A stretch of DNA of 6,275 nt, from NCBI GenBank assembly GCA_018647275.1, contig JABGTH010000220.1, forward strand, positions 1-6,275. Reading direction: 5' to 3'. Shown here piece by piece: positions 1 to 5,584 of this stretch; the stretch's first letter is position 1, and each line of letters starts with the position of its first letter. Origin of the DNA: Paracoccaceae bacterium (GTDB lineage Bacteria; Pseudomonadota; Alphaproteobacteria; Rhodobacterales; Rhodobacteraceae). The notes under the pieces were generated by a model, which was given only the letters and a program-made list of their open reading frames with translations, ran no database searches and was not told where the DNA came from. A program made the position numbers and the translations under genes.

Positions 1-1
1 C

Positions 2-1486
2 AATGCCTTGATCCAATGGCGGCTGAACATAGTCGTACAACATTTTCTCAACACGGGCAGTTGCCAATGATTGCGTATCGCGCGCGCCCTCATCCTCCCA
101 TGTCTCGAATGGTTTGTAGTCCAACAGGTCTGACTTCCAGAACGCATCCTTAAAGTTAGCTTGCGTGTGCGCGCAGCCCAGGAAGTGCCCACCGGGCCCA
201 ACTTCGCGGATCGCATCCATAGCTTGTGCGTTCTCGTCAATTTCAACGCCGCGTGCGAGGTGATGCAACGCACCCAACTGATCAGCGTCCATTACGAACT
301 TCTCGAACGAGCTGACCAATCCACCTTCAAGCCAACCGCAAGAGTGCAGCATAAAGTTCACACCAGCCAAAAGGCCCATGTTCAGGCTATTGGCTGTTTC
401 ATACGCAGCCTGCGCATCAGGCAGTTTCGATCCAGTAAACCCACCGGATGAACGATATGGCAATCCCATACGGCGTGCCAACTGCCCTGCCCCGTATGTA
501 ATGTGCGCGGCCTCAGGTGTGCCGAAGGTTGGCGCGCCAGAGTTCATATCGATAGACGTCACAAAGGCACCCATAATTACTGGGGCACCGGGACGGATCA
601 ATTGGCTGTATGCAATGCCAGCCAAAGCCTCGGCCATAACTTGGGTCAACGTGCCTGCAACAGAAACCGGTGCCATAGCCCCGCCAACGATAAACGGCGA
701 AACGATACAGGCCTGATTGTTTTGCGCATAAACTTCAAGCGCACCCATCATAACGTCATCAAACGTCATCGGTGAGTTGATGTTGATCAGGCTGGTCATG
801 ACTGTGTTTTCTTGAACAAAGTCTTTGCCAAACAGGATACTGGCCATGTCTACGCTGTCTTGGGCGCGGGATGGCTCTGTCACGGACCCCATGAACGGCT
901 TGTCTGACAGGGTCATGTGGGCGTGCAGCATGTCCAAGTGACGTTTATTCACTGGCACATCTGTAGGCTCGCATACCGTACCACCAGAGTGATGCAACCA
1001 TTTGGACATATAGCCCAGTTTCACGAATTTCTGAAAATCCCCGATGGTTGCATAACGGCGCCCACCTTTTGCGTCACGCACAAATGGAGGGCCATAAACC
1101 GGAGCAAGCACCAGATTTCGGCCACCAATTTCGACATTGCGTTCTGGGTTGCGGGCATGTTGGGTGAACTTAGAGGGCGCTGTTGCACATAGTTTGCGCG
1201 CTAGACCTTTTGGAATACGAACCCGTTCGCCGTCAATGTCTGCACCCGCATCTGCCCAACGTTTTAGAGCAGCAGGGTTATCAGGGAAGTTAACGCCAAC
1301 TTCTTCAAGGATCTGTTCGGCGTTTGCCTCAATGATGCAAAGCGCTTCTTCGGTCAGAACCTCAAAGTTTGGGATATTGCGTTCGATGTATTTTGCCGTT
1401 TCAAAAGACACTGCTGTTCGTGCTGCACGACGTGCTGCACCGCCGCCACCGCGTCCGCGTCTTGCTGGAGTTGCTGATTCAGACAT
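2..1486 (-). CDS. Trimethylamine methyltransferase (MttB) family protein, 3' end outside window
   Basis: The minus strand reads open from an ATG at 1486 to the left edge: 495 codons with no stop, so the C-terminus is missing. Family members are roughly 500-520 residues, so little is lost. MttB-family enzymes are cytoplasmic TIM-barrel proteins that move a methyl group from a methylated amine or betaine to a corrinoid protein. Family-like stretches are GGRNLVLAPVYGPPF (about 121-135), LHHSGGTVCEP (164-174), PVIMGAFVTSIDM (302-314), KLPDAQAAYETANSLNMGLL (354-373) and SCGWLEGGL (382-390). The N-terminus (about residues 8-27) is rich in Arg, Gly and Ala, which I associate with roseobacter members. 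The start is supported by AAGGGG six bases upstream on the minus strand. No in-frame TAG occurs, so the visible part carries no pyrrolysine, unlike archaeal MttB. The substrate is therefore probably not fixed as trimethylamine; a betaine-type substrate is possible. No corrinoid protein gene is in view. Family assignment is firm, substrate unknown. Confidence 0.93.
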   Translation of the reverse strand, partial: MSESATPARRGRGGGGAARRAARTAVSFETAKYIERNIPNFEVLTEEALCIIEANAEQILEEVGVNFPDNPAALKRWADAGADIDGERVRIPKGLARKLCATAPSKFTQHARNPERNVEIGGRNLVLAPVYGPPFVRDAKGGRRYATIGDFQKFVKLGYMSKWLHHSGGTVCEPTDVPVNKRHLDMLHAHMTLSDKPFMGSVTEPSRAQDSVDMASILFGKDFVQENTVMTSLININSPMTFDDVMMGALEVYAQNNQACIVSPFIVGGAMAPVSVAGTLTQVMAEALAGIAYSQLIRPGAPVIMGAFVTSIDMNSGAPTFGTPEAAHITYGAGQLARRMGLPYRSSGGFTGSKLPDAQAAYETANSLNMGLLAGVNFMLHSCGWLEGGLVSSFEKFVMDADQLGALHHLARGVEIDENAQAMDAIREVGPGGHFLGCAHTQANFKDAFWKSDLLDYKPFETWEDEGARDTQSLATARVEKMLYDYVQPPLDQGI

Positions 1487-1490
1487 GATG

Positions 1491-1500
1491 ATCCCCTTTT
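1491..1500 (-). promoter_or_regulatory. Ribosome binding site of the MttB-family gene
   Basis: Read on the minus strand this is AAAAGGGGAT, with the GGGG core six bases before the ATG at 1486. It is the clear Shine-Dalgarno-like site in the 203-base divergent region and supports the chosen start of the methyltransferase. Confidence 0.6.
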
Positions 1501-1689
1501 GTATCGACATTGCTTGATTGGCTGATACCTGAGTGCCGCCCCATGTCACCCTGAATTTGCGGCGATGCGGGGAAAAAAGCGACATCTTCGCGCTGCGAAT
1601 TCGGTTCCTGGCAAAAACATACCCATTCGAACCGCAAAGCAGCCCTCCAACACTTGCCAGCCCCTCGACATCTGCATATTGCAGAACGC

Positions 1690-3249
1690 ATGACAAACAT
1701 ACATGACCGCCTTCTCATCATCGACTTTGGTAGCCAAGTGACGCAATTAATTGCGCGTCGCCTACGTGAACTGAATGTCTATTGCGAAATTCACCCTTAT
1801 CAGAACGTGACAGACGCGTTCTTGGCCGAATTCGCGCCAAAAGCTGTGATCCTTTCGGGCGGTCCAGCCTCTGTCATCGATGAAGGGTCGCCGCGCCCGC
1901 CATCAACTGTGTTTGATCTGAATGTTCCGATCCTAGGAATTTGCTATGGTCAACAAGTGATGATGGAAGTCTTGGGTGGTAAGGTCGAAAGCGGCCATGG
2001 CACTGCAGAATTTGGTCGTGCGTTTGTGACGCCAGAAGCTGAAAAACTGGCCCTGCTTGATGGCTGGTTTGAAGACGACAAAGAACAAGTCTGGATGAGC
2101 CACGGCGATCACGTGTCCAAAATCGCACCGGGTTTCGAGGTTTATGGCACCTCCCCGAACGCGCCATTTGCGATCATTGCTGATACTTCACGCAACTTCT
2201 TTGCGGTGCAGTTCCACCCTGAAGTTCACCACACGCCAAACGGCGCGAAATTATACGAGAACTTTGTTAAGATGGCAGGGTTCAAAGGCGATTGGACAAT
2301 GGGCGCTTATCGCGAAGAGGCAATTGCCAAAATCCGTGAACAAGTCGGTGATGCGAAAGTTATCTGTGGCCTTTCAGGCGGTGTCGACAGTTCAGTAGCC
2401 GCTGTTTTGATCCACGAAGCCATCGGAGATCAACTGACTTGCGTATTTGTTAACAATGGGTTGCTGCGCAAAGGTGAAGCCGAAGAAGTCATCACCATGT
2501 TCCGCGACAACTACAACATGCCGTTTATCTATGCGGACGAACGCGAGCTGTTTTTGGGCGAATTGGATGGCCAAAGCGATCCAGAAACCAAACGCAAAAT
2601 TATTGGCAAGCTGTTCATTGACGTGTTCCAGAAACATGCGGCGGAAGTAGGCGGTGCTAAATTCTTGGCCCAAGGTACGCTGTACCCTGACGTCATCGAA
2701 TCTGTATCCTTTTCTGGCGGTCCATCCGTGACCATCAAATCGCACCACAATGTGGGTGGTTTACCTGAAAAGATGGGCCTTAAGCTGGTTGAGCCGTTGC
2801 GCGAATTGTTCAAAGACGAAGTGCGTGAGCTTGGCCGAGAGCTTGGTCTTCCTACTGGTTTCATCGGGCGTCACCCCTTCCCTGGCCCAGGTCTAGCGAT
2901 CCGGTGCCCGGGTGAGATCACACGTCCGAAACTGGAAATCCTGCGTGAAGCAGACGCGGTTTATATCGACCAAATCCGCAAACACGGTCTGTATGACGAC
3001 ATCTGGCAAGCTTTCGTTGCAATCCTACCGGTGAAAACCGTTGGGGTTATGGGCGACGGCCGTACCTATGATTTTGCCTGCGCCCTGCGTGCGGTGACCT
3101 CGGTGGACGGGATGACAGCGGATTATTTTCCGTTCAGCCACGAATTCCTTGGCGAAACCGCAACGCGGATTATTAACGAAGTTCCGGGAATTAATCGTGT
3201 GACATATGACATCACATCAAAACCACCAGGTACAATTGAGTGGGAATGA
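1690..3249 (+). CDS. guaA: GMP synthase (glutamine-hydrolysing)
   Basis: GuaA makes GMP from XMP, ATP and glutamine, the last step of guanine nucleotide synthesis, in the cytoplasm. The 519-residue protein matches the usual length. The N-terminal class I glutamine amidotransferase domain (about 8-200) has LSGGP (55-59), the nucleophile Cys85 in GICYGQQ, and His176 and Glu178 in FHPEVHHT. The ATP pyrophosphatase domain follows, with the P-loop SGGVDSS (229-235). The C-terminal dimerisation domain includes HPFPGPGLAIR and ends in KPPGTIEWE. All catalytic residues are present. The frame is open upstream to a TTG at 1654, but the ATG at 1690 gives MTNIHDRLLIIDFGSQ, the expected GuaA N-terminus. 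No good Shine-Dalgarno sequence precedes this ATG. The gene diverges from the methyltransferase and is 41 bases upstream of a DMT transporter with no terminator visible between, so read-through is likely. Confidence 0.98.
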   Translation: MTNIHDRLLIIDFGSQVTQLIARRLRELNVYCEIHPYQNVTDAFLAEFAPKAVILSGGPASVIDEGSPRPPSTVFDLNVPILGICYGQQVMMEVLGGKVESGHGTAEFGRAFVTPEAEKLALLDGWFEDDKEQVWMSHGDHVSKIAPGFEVYGTSPNAPFAIIADTSRNFFAVQFHPEVHHTPNGAKLYENFVKMAGFKGDWTMGAYREEAIAKIREQVGDAKVICGLSGGVDSSVAAVLIHEAIGDQLTCVFVNNGLLRKGEAEEVITMFRDNYNMPFIYADERELFLGELDGQSDPETKRKIIGKLFIDVFQKHAAEVGGAKFLAQGTLYPDVIESVSFSGGPSVTIKSHHNVGGLPEKMGLKLVEPLRELFKDEVRELGRELGLPTGFIGRHPFPGPGLAIRCPGEITRPKLEILREADAVYIDQIRKHGLYDDIWQAFVAILPVKTVGVMGDGRTYDFACALRAVTSVDGMTADYFPFSHEFLGETATRIINEVPGINRVTYDITSKPPGTIEWE

Positions 3250-3290
3250 TCCCAAGCCAACTCTCGGCTCCAGTGACAAAGCAATAACTG

Positions 3291-4163
3291 ATGAACCCTG
3301 TCCTAAAAGCCGCCGTATGGATGTTAGGTGCAATTGCATCCTTCTCCACTATGGCTGTCGCAGGGCGCGAAGTTAGCTTTGCTCTCGATACCTTTGAAAT
3401 AATGCTTTTTCGCAGTGCTGTAGGCGTAATTATTGTGGCTTTTGCAGCTATCGCATTCGGCACGTGGCGTCAGATCAATCGCGAGCAATTCAGCCTACAT
3501 TTCTTCCGCAATATTATGCACTTCATCGGCCAAAATCTTTGGTTTTATGCTGTGACCGTAATCCCATTGGCACAAGTTTTTGCGTTGGAATTTACCTCGC
3601 CTATCTGGGTGATCCTTTTAAGTCCCCTAATACTAGGCGAACGTATCACCTTGGTCCGCGCTGTCGCAGCATTGATGGGATTCTTGGGCGTTTTGGTCGT
3701 AACCCGTCCGGACATGGCCGGGGTTAACGCCGGCGTCACTATGGCAGCGTCATCAGCGATTTTCTTTGCGTTCACAATCATTTTCACCAAACGTTTGACG
3801 CGTACACAATCGATTACATGCATCCTATTCTATTTGACCGTTTTACAACTGGGATTTGGGCTTGTTACGGCTGGCTATGATGGCGACATAGCGCTGCCAA
3901 ATACGGAAACACTGCCTTGGCTTGTTTTGATTGGGGTGGCTGGATTGCTTGCACACTTCTGCATCACCAACGCGTTGGCGATTGCTCCAGCAACCGTTGT
4001 AGTACCTATTGATTTTGTTCGCCTGCCCGTCATCGCGATTATTGGAATGCTCGTTTACGGCGAAGCGTTGGATCTATGGGTCCTTTTGGGTGCAGGGATC
4101 ATATTCGCCGGCAACTATTTGAACATTTGGTCCGAAACACGCGATCCTACTACCTTGAAATGA
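3291..4163 (+). CDS. EamA/DMT family transporter
   Basis: A 290-residue, strongly hydrophobic protein with the two-repeat layout of the drug/metabolite transporter superfamily (10 predicted inner-membrane helices). The first EamA repeat covers about 6-138 and includes a conserved stretch around 98-119 (ALEFTSPIWVILLSP, then LGER). The second covers about 147-278 and carries VVPIDFVRLPVIAIIGML followed by YGE (256-258). Each repeat ends in the family's typical (L/Y)GE motif before a last helix. A short polar tail follows. Such proteins move small metabolites, often amino acids, nucleosides or related compounds; the substrate cannot be read from sequence. The start follows guaA by 41 bases with no clear Shine-Dalgarno sequence, but the N-terminus MNPVLKAAVWMLGAIASF fits directly into the first helix. 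Co-transcription with guaA is plausible but not shown. Family assignment is firm, role unknown. Confidence 0.93.
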   Translation: MNPVLKAAVWMLGAIASFSTMAVAGREVSFALDTFEIMLFRSAVGVIIVAFAAIAFGTWRQINREQFSLHFFRNIMHFIGQNLWFYAVTVIPLAQVFALEFTSPIWVILLSPLILGERITLVRAVAALMGFLGVLVVTRPDMAGVNAGVTMAASSAIFFAFTIIFTKRLTRTQSITCILFYLTVLQLGFGLVTAGYDGDIALPNTETLPWLVLIGVAGLLAHFCITNALAIAPATVVVPIDFVRLPVIAIIGMLVYGEALDLWVLLGAGIIFAGNYLNIWSETRDPTTLK

Positions 4164-4166
4164 AGT

Positions 4167-4182
4167 CGTGTTGCCGTGTTGC
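4167..4182 (+). repeat. Tandem direct repeat, two copies of CGTGTTGC
   Basis: Two perfect 8-base copies lie head to tail (4167-4174 and 4175-4182), four bases after the stop of the first DMT gene. The second copy overlaps the left arm of the hairpin at 4179-4196. It may be a small slippage duplication; no function is implied. Confidence 0.5.
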
Positions 4183-4210
4183 GACAATGTTCGCAAACCT
4201 CCCATTTTTT
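4179..4210 (+). terminator. Possible weak terminator after the first DMT gene
   Basis: TTGCGA (4179-4184) pairs with TCGCAA (4191-4196) around a six-base loop, giving a 6-bp stem 16 bases after the stop codon. A run of six T follows at 4205-4210, but eight bases separate it from the stem, which is farther than usual for an intrinsic terminator. The location suits the end of the guaA-DMT transcript, yet the structure is weak. Confidence 0.3.
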
Positions 4211-4297
4211 ATGCAGAGCACCCTAGGGTAAAGGTTGCTTTTTAATGTCTCCCCATATCTCGTCATCGAAAGAAATCAGCACACAGGGAATGGGCGC

Positions 4298-4546
4298 TCA
4301 TGGGTGTACGGCCAGTCAGGTGGAGGCACCGCAGCAACTGCGTCTGACTTATCTCCAACTGGTGGCAACAAGAGCCTTGCCCTTGCTGCAGTCTAAACAA
4401 ACGACGCGTATAAAGTAACAACAGGCGTTCGCGACACTAAGCTGGGCGATACAACTGCAACTGTTGGCGCGGCCCAAACTCCAGTTGCAAGCTTTTCTGA
4501 CAACTCCGCGGTTTCAGTCGGCGTATCTGCAGCCTACACGTTCTAA
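4298..4546 (+). pseudogene. Remnant of an outer-membrane beta-barrel gene (FadL/OmpP1-like C-terminus)
   Basis: One plus-strand frame reads like the end of an outer-membrane barrel: DLSPTGGNKSLALAAV, a TAA stop at 4394-4396, then TNDAYKVTTGVRDTKLGD, and finally DNSAVSVGVSAAYTF with a stop at 4544-4546. The alternating hydrophobic strands and terminal Phe are the hallmark recognised by the barrel assembly machinery. The pattern 'SPT(D/N)G ... VYT ... K(I/V)TGGVRY ... LGD ... DNSAVGVGV ... Y(S/T)F' is what I recall of FadL/OmpP1-type long-chain fatty acid or hydrophobic-compound channels in roseobacters. At the internal stop, TAA is one base from TAT, and a Tyr fits there (AVYTND). GVRDTK is likewise one base from GVRYTK. 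No start codon, signal peptide or plug domain exists upstream, so about four fifths or more of the gene is gone. Outer-membrane origin is fairly sure; the FadL assignment is from memory and less so. Confidence 0.62.
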
Positions 4547-4552
4547 TAAAGA

Positions 4553-4569
4553 ACCCGCAAAAAACGGGT
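4553..4569 (+). terminator. Degenerate hairpin after the outer-membrane gene remnant
   Basis: ACCCG (4553-4557) pairs with CGGGT (4565-4569) across a seven-base A-rich loop, six bases after the remnant's stop codon. The place is right for that gene's original terminator, but there is no T run after the stem on the plus strand. It is either eroded or chance. Confidence 0.25.
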
Positions 4570-4573
4570 ACCC

Positions 4574-4594
4574 ATGGCGCGGCACAGTCACTAG
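4574..4594 (+). other. Possible six-codon upstream reading frame (MARHSH)
   Basis: ATG at 4574 begins a mini frame of six codons ending in TAG at 4592-4594, nine bases before the ATG of the second DMT gene and in the same frame. It spans the left arm and loop of the inverted repeat. Ribosomes translating it would open the hairpin, so it could couple to downstream initiation. It has no clear ribosome binding site and may be a chance product of the repeat, since the left arm begins with the mirrored ATGGCG. Confidence 0.2.
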
Positions 4595-4605
4595 TGTCGC
4601 GCCAT
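4574..4605 (+). promoter_or_regulatory. 12-bp inverted repeat covering the start codon of the second DMT gene
   Basis: ATGGCGCGGCAC (4574-4585) and GTGTCGCGCCAT (4594-4605) are inverted copies with an 8-base spacer. All 12 positions pair in RNA, with one G-U. The right arm includes the first two bases of the downstream ATG (4604-4606), so in a longer transcript the hairpin would bury the initiation site. No Shine-Dalgarno sequence lies before that ATG. On the plus strand no T run follows, so it is not an ordinary intrinsic terminator of the upstream transcript. On the minus strand a T6 run starts nine bases after the arm, but no minus-strand gene is nearby. A palindromic protein-binding site is another possibility. 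Confidence 0.55.
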
Positions 4606-5509
4606 GACTGATCAAAAATCCCTCTCTGGCCGCGCATGGGCTGAAATGCTGGTGCTTGCACTGATATGGGGTGGATCGTTCTTATCCATTCGCATAGCCC
4701 TTGATGAAATATCGCCCCTGATGTCCGTGGCACATCGCGTAACATTGGCCATGTTGGTTTTATGGGTCGTAGTTGCGATGATGCGCATTCCCCTGCCCCA
4801 AAATCATAGAATATGGTTTGCATTTCTTGTGATGGGATTGCTGAACAACGTCATTCCGTTTATTTTGATGGCTTGGGGGCAGCTTTATATTGAATCGGGC
4901 CTAACCTCAATCCTGAACGCCTTTACCGCCGTTGTTGGTGTCGTCATGGCGGCACTTTTCTTTTCAGACGAACGTTTGACGCCACGCAAGATAATTGGTG
5001 TGGTGTTAGGCTTCTTTGGGGTTGCAGTCGCGATTGGCCTTGAGAACTTCAAAAATTTCGATTTGCGCAGTTTAGCCCAGCTTGCCGTAATCGGTGGCAC
5101 AGTCGCTTATGCTGTTGCAGGTGTTTGGGCGCGCAAAAATCTGGTAGGAATGCCCCCGCAATTGGCAGCCGCAGGTATGTTGACCGGCGCCACTGTCATA
5201 ATGCTGCCTTTGGTTTATTTTGTTGAGGGCCTGCCAACCTTCGATCTGAAACCCCGAACACTGGTCGCAATTGGGTATTACGCGGTGATTGCAACAGCTG
5301 CGGCTTACTTGTTGTATTACCGCGTTTTAGCCATGGCTGGCAGCGGTAACCTGATGTTGGTCACGCTGTTGGTCGCCCCAATTGCCATCACGCTTGGTGC
5401 TGTTGTTTTAGGTGAAAAACTGTCGGCAAATGCTTTTGTTGGATTTGTCATTTTGGCCGTCGGTTTGATCATCTTGGATGGGCGGGTTTGGAAAGCACTG
5501 CGTCGGTAA
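4604..5509 (+). CDS. EamA/DMT family transporter (second, distinct)
   Basis: A 301-residue integral membrane protein with two EamA repeats and about 10 helices, expected in the inner membrane as a metabolite transporter. The first repeat (about 11-145) carries the common early motif IWGGSF (21-26), then LNAFTAVVGVVMAALFF (104-120) and the SDERLT motif (121-126). The second (about 158-292) has WARKN (175-179), TLLVAPIAITLGAVVLGEKL (254-273) and a last helix ending LIILDGR. A short basic tail (VWKALRR) suits the cytoplasm by the positive-inside rule. It shares only family-level features with the transporter at 3291-4163, so this is not a recent tandem copy. The start at 4604 places MTDQKSLSGRAWAEM just before the first helix; it lacks a Shine-Dalgarno sequence and lies in a hairpin. 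Direction and substrate are unknown. Confidence 0.93.
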   Translation: MTDQKSLSGRAWAEMLVLALIWGGSFLSIRIALDEISPLMSVAHRVTLAMLVLWVVVAMMRIPLPQNHRIWFAFLVMGLLNNVIPFILMAWGQLYIESGLTSILNAFTAVVGVVMAALFFSDERLTPRKIIGVVLGFFGVAVAIGLENFKNFDLRSLAQLAVIGGTVAYAVAGVWARKNLVGMPPQLAAAGMLTGATVIMLPLVYFVEGLPTFDLKPRTLVAIGYYAVIATAAAYLLYYRVLAMAGSGNLMLVTLLVAPIAITLGAVVLGEKLSANAFVGFVILAVGLIILDGRVWKALRR

Positions 5510-5525
5510 CACGATTGCCAAGTGA

Positions 5526-5554
5526 TTGACCCAAAACCATCAGCGGTTTAGGAC
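5526..5554 (+). promoter_or_regulatory. Possible promoter of the P-loop ATPase gene
   Basis: TTGACC (5526-5531) matches five of six bases of the -35 consensus and is followed after 17 bases by TAGGAC (5549-5554), a poor -10 with three matches. It lies in the 75-base gap before the ATPase gene. The weak -10 makes this tentative, and co-transcription with the upstream transporter is equally possible. Confidence 0.25.
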
Positions 5555-5570
5555 AGAGCAACAGTATTTT

Positions 5571-5577
5571 CGCAGGA
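5571..5577 (+). promoter_or_regulatory. Ribosome binding site of the P-loop ATPase gene
   Basis: CGCAGGA, with the AGGA core at 5574-5577, sits seven bases before the ATG at 5585. It is the best Shine-Dalgarno match on the plus strand of this window and fixes the start of the ATPase. Confidence 0.6.
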
Positions 5578-5584
5578 TTTCACA

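Larger units (their letters stand above)
4164..4297. other. Intergenic stretch between first DMT gene and outer-membrane gene remnant
   Basis: This is the first third of a 440-base stretch without an intact gene. It holds a tandem pair of CGTGTTGC, a short hairpin and a run of six T (4205-4210). I find no reading frame with recognisable protein content. The frame of the downstream remnant stays open back to a TAA at 4230-4232, but it has no ATG and the encoded residues match nothing I recognise. Confidence 0.5.

Noticed and set aside
161..1517. Several plus-strand open frames between 161 and 1517
   Set aside because: They overlap the minus-strand methyltransferase, which reads without interruption and with clear family motifs. 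Their translations have no recognisable content.
1654..1689. An upstream TTG start that would extend guaA by 12 residues
   Set aside because: The extension (PAPRHLHIAER) is not part of known GuaA N-termini, the TTG has no ribosome binding site, and the ATG at 1690 gives the usual length.
1487..1689. Guanine/purine riboswitch before guaA
   Set aside because: I could not find the conserved purine-riboswitch core or a three-way junction, only a 5-bp TTCGC/GCGAA hairpin at 1587-1599.
1479..1746. Minus-strand open frames upstream of the methyltransferase
   Set aside because: They cross the divergent intergenic region and the start of guaA, are Cys/Arg-rich, and resemble no family I know. They also leave the methyltransferase no promoter space.
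2392..2864. Minus-strand open frames inside guaA
   Set aside because: They are antisense to a fully conserved gene and look like shadow frames with no start signal or domain.
3291..5509. The two DMT transporters as a recent tandem duplication
   Set aside because: The proteins share only family-level motifs and differ throughout in sequence and N-terminal motif.
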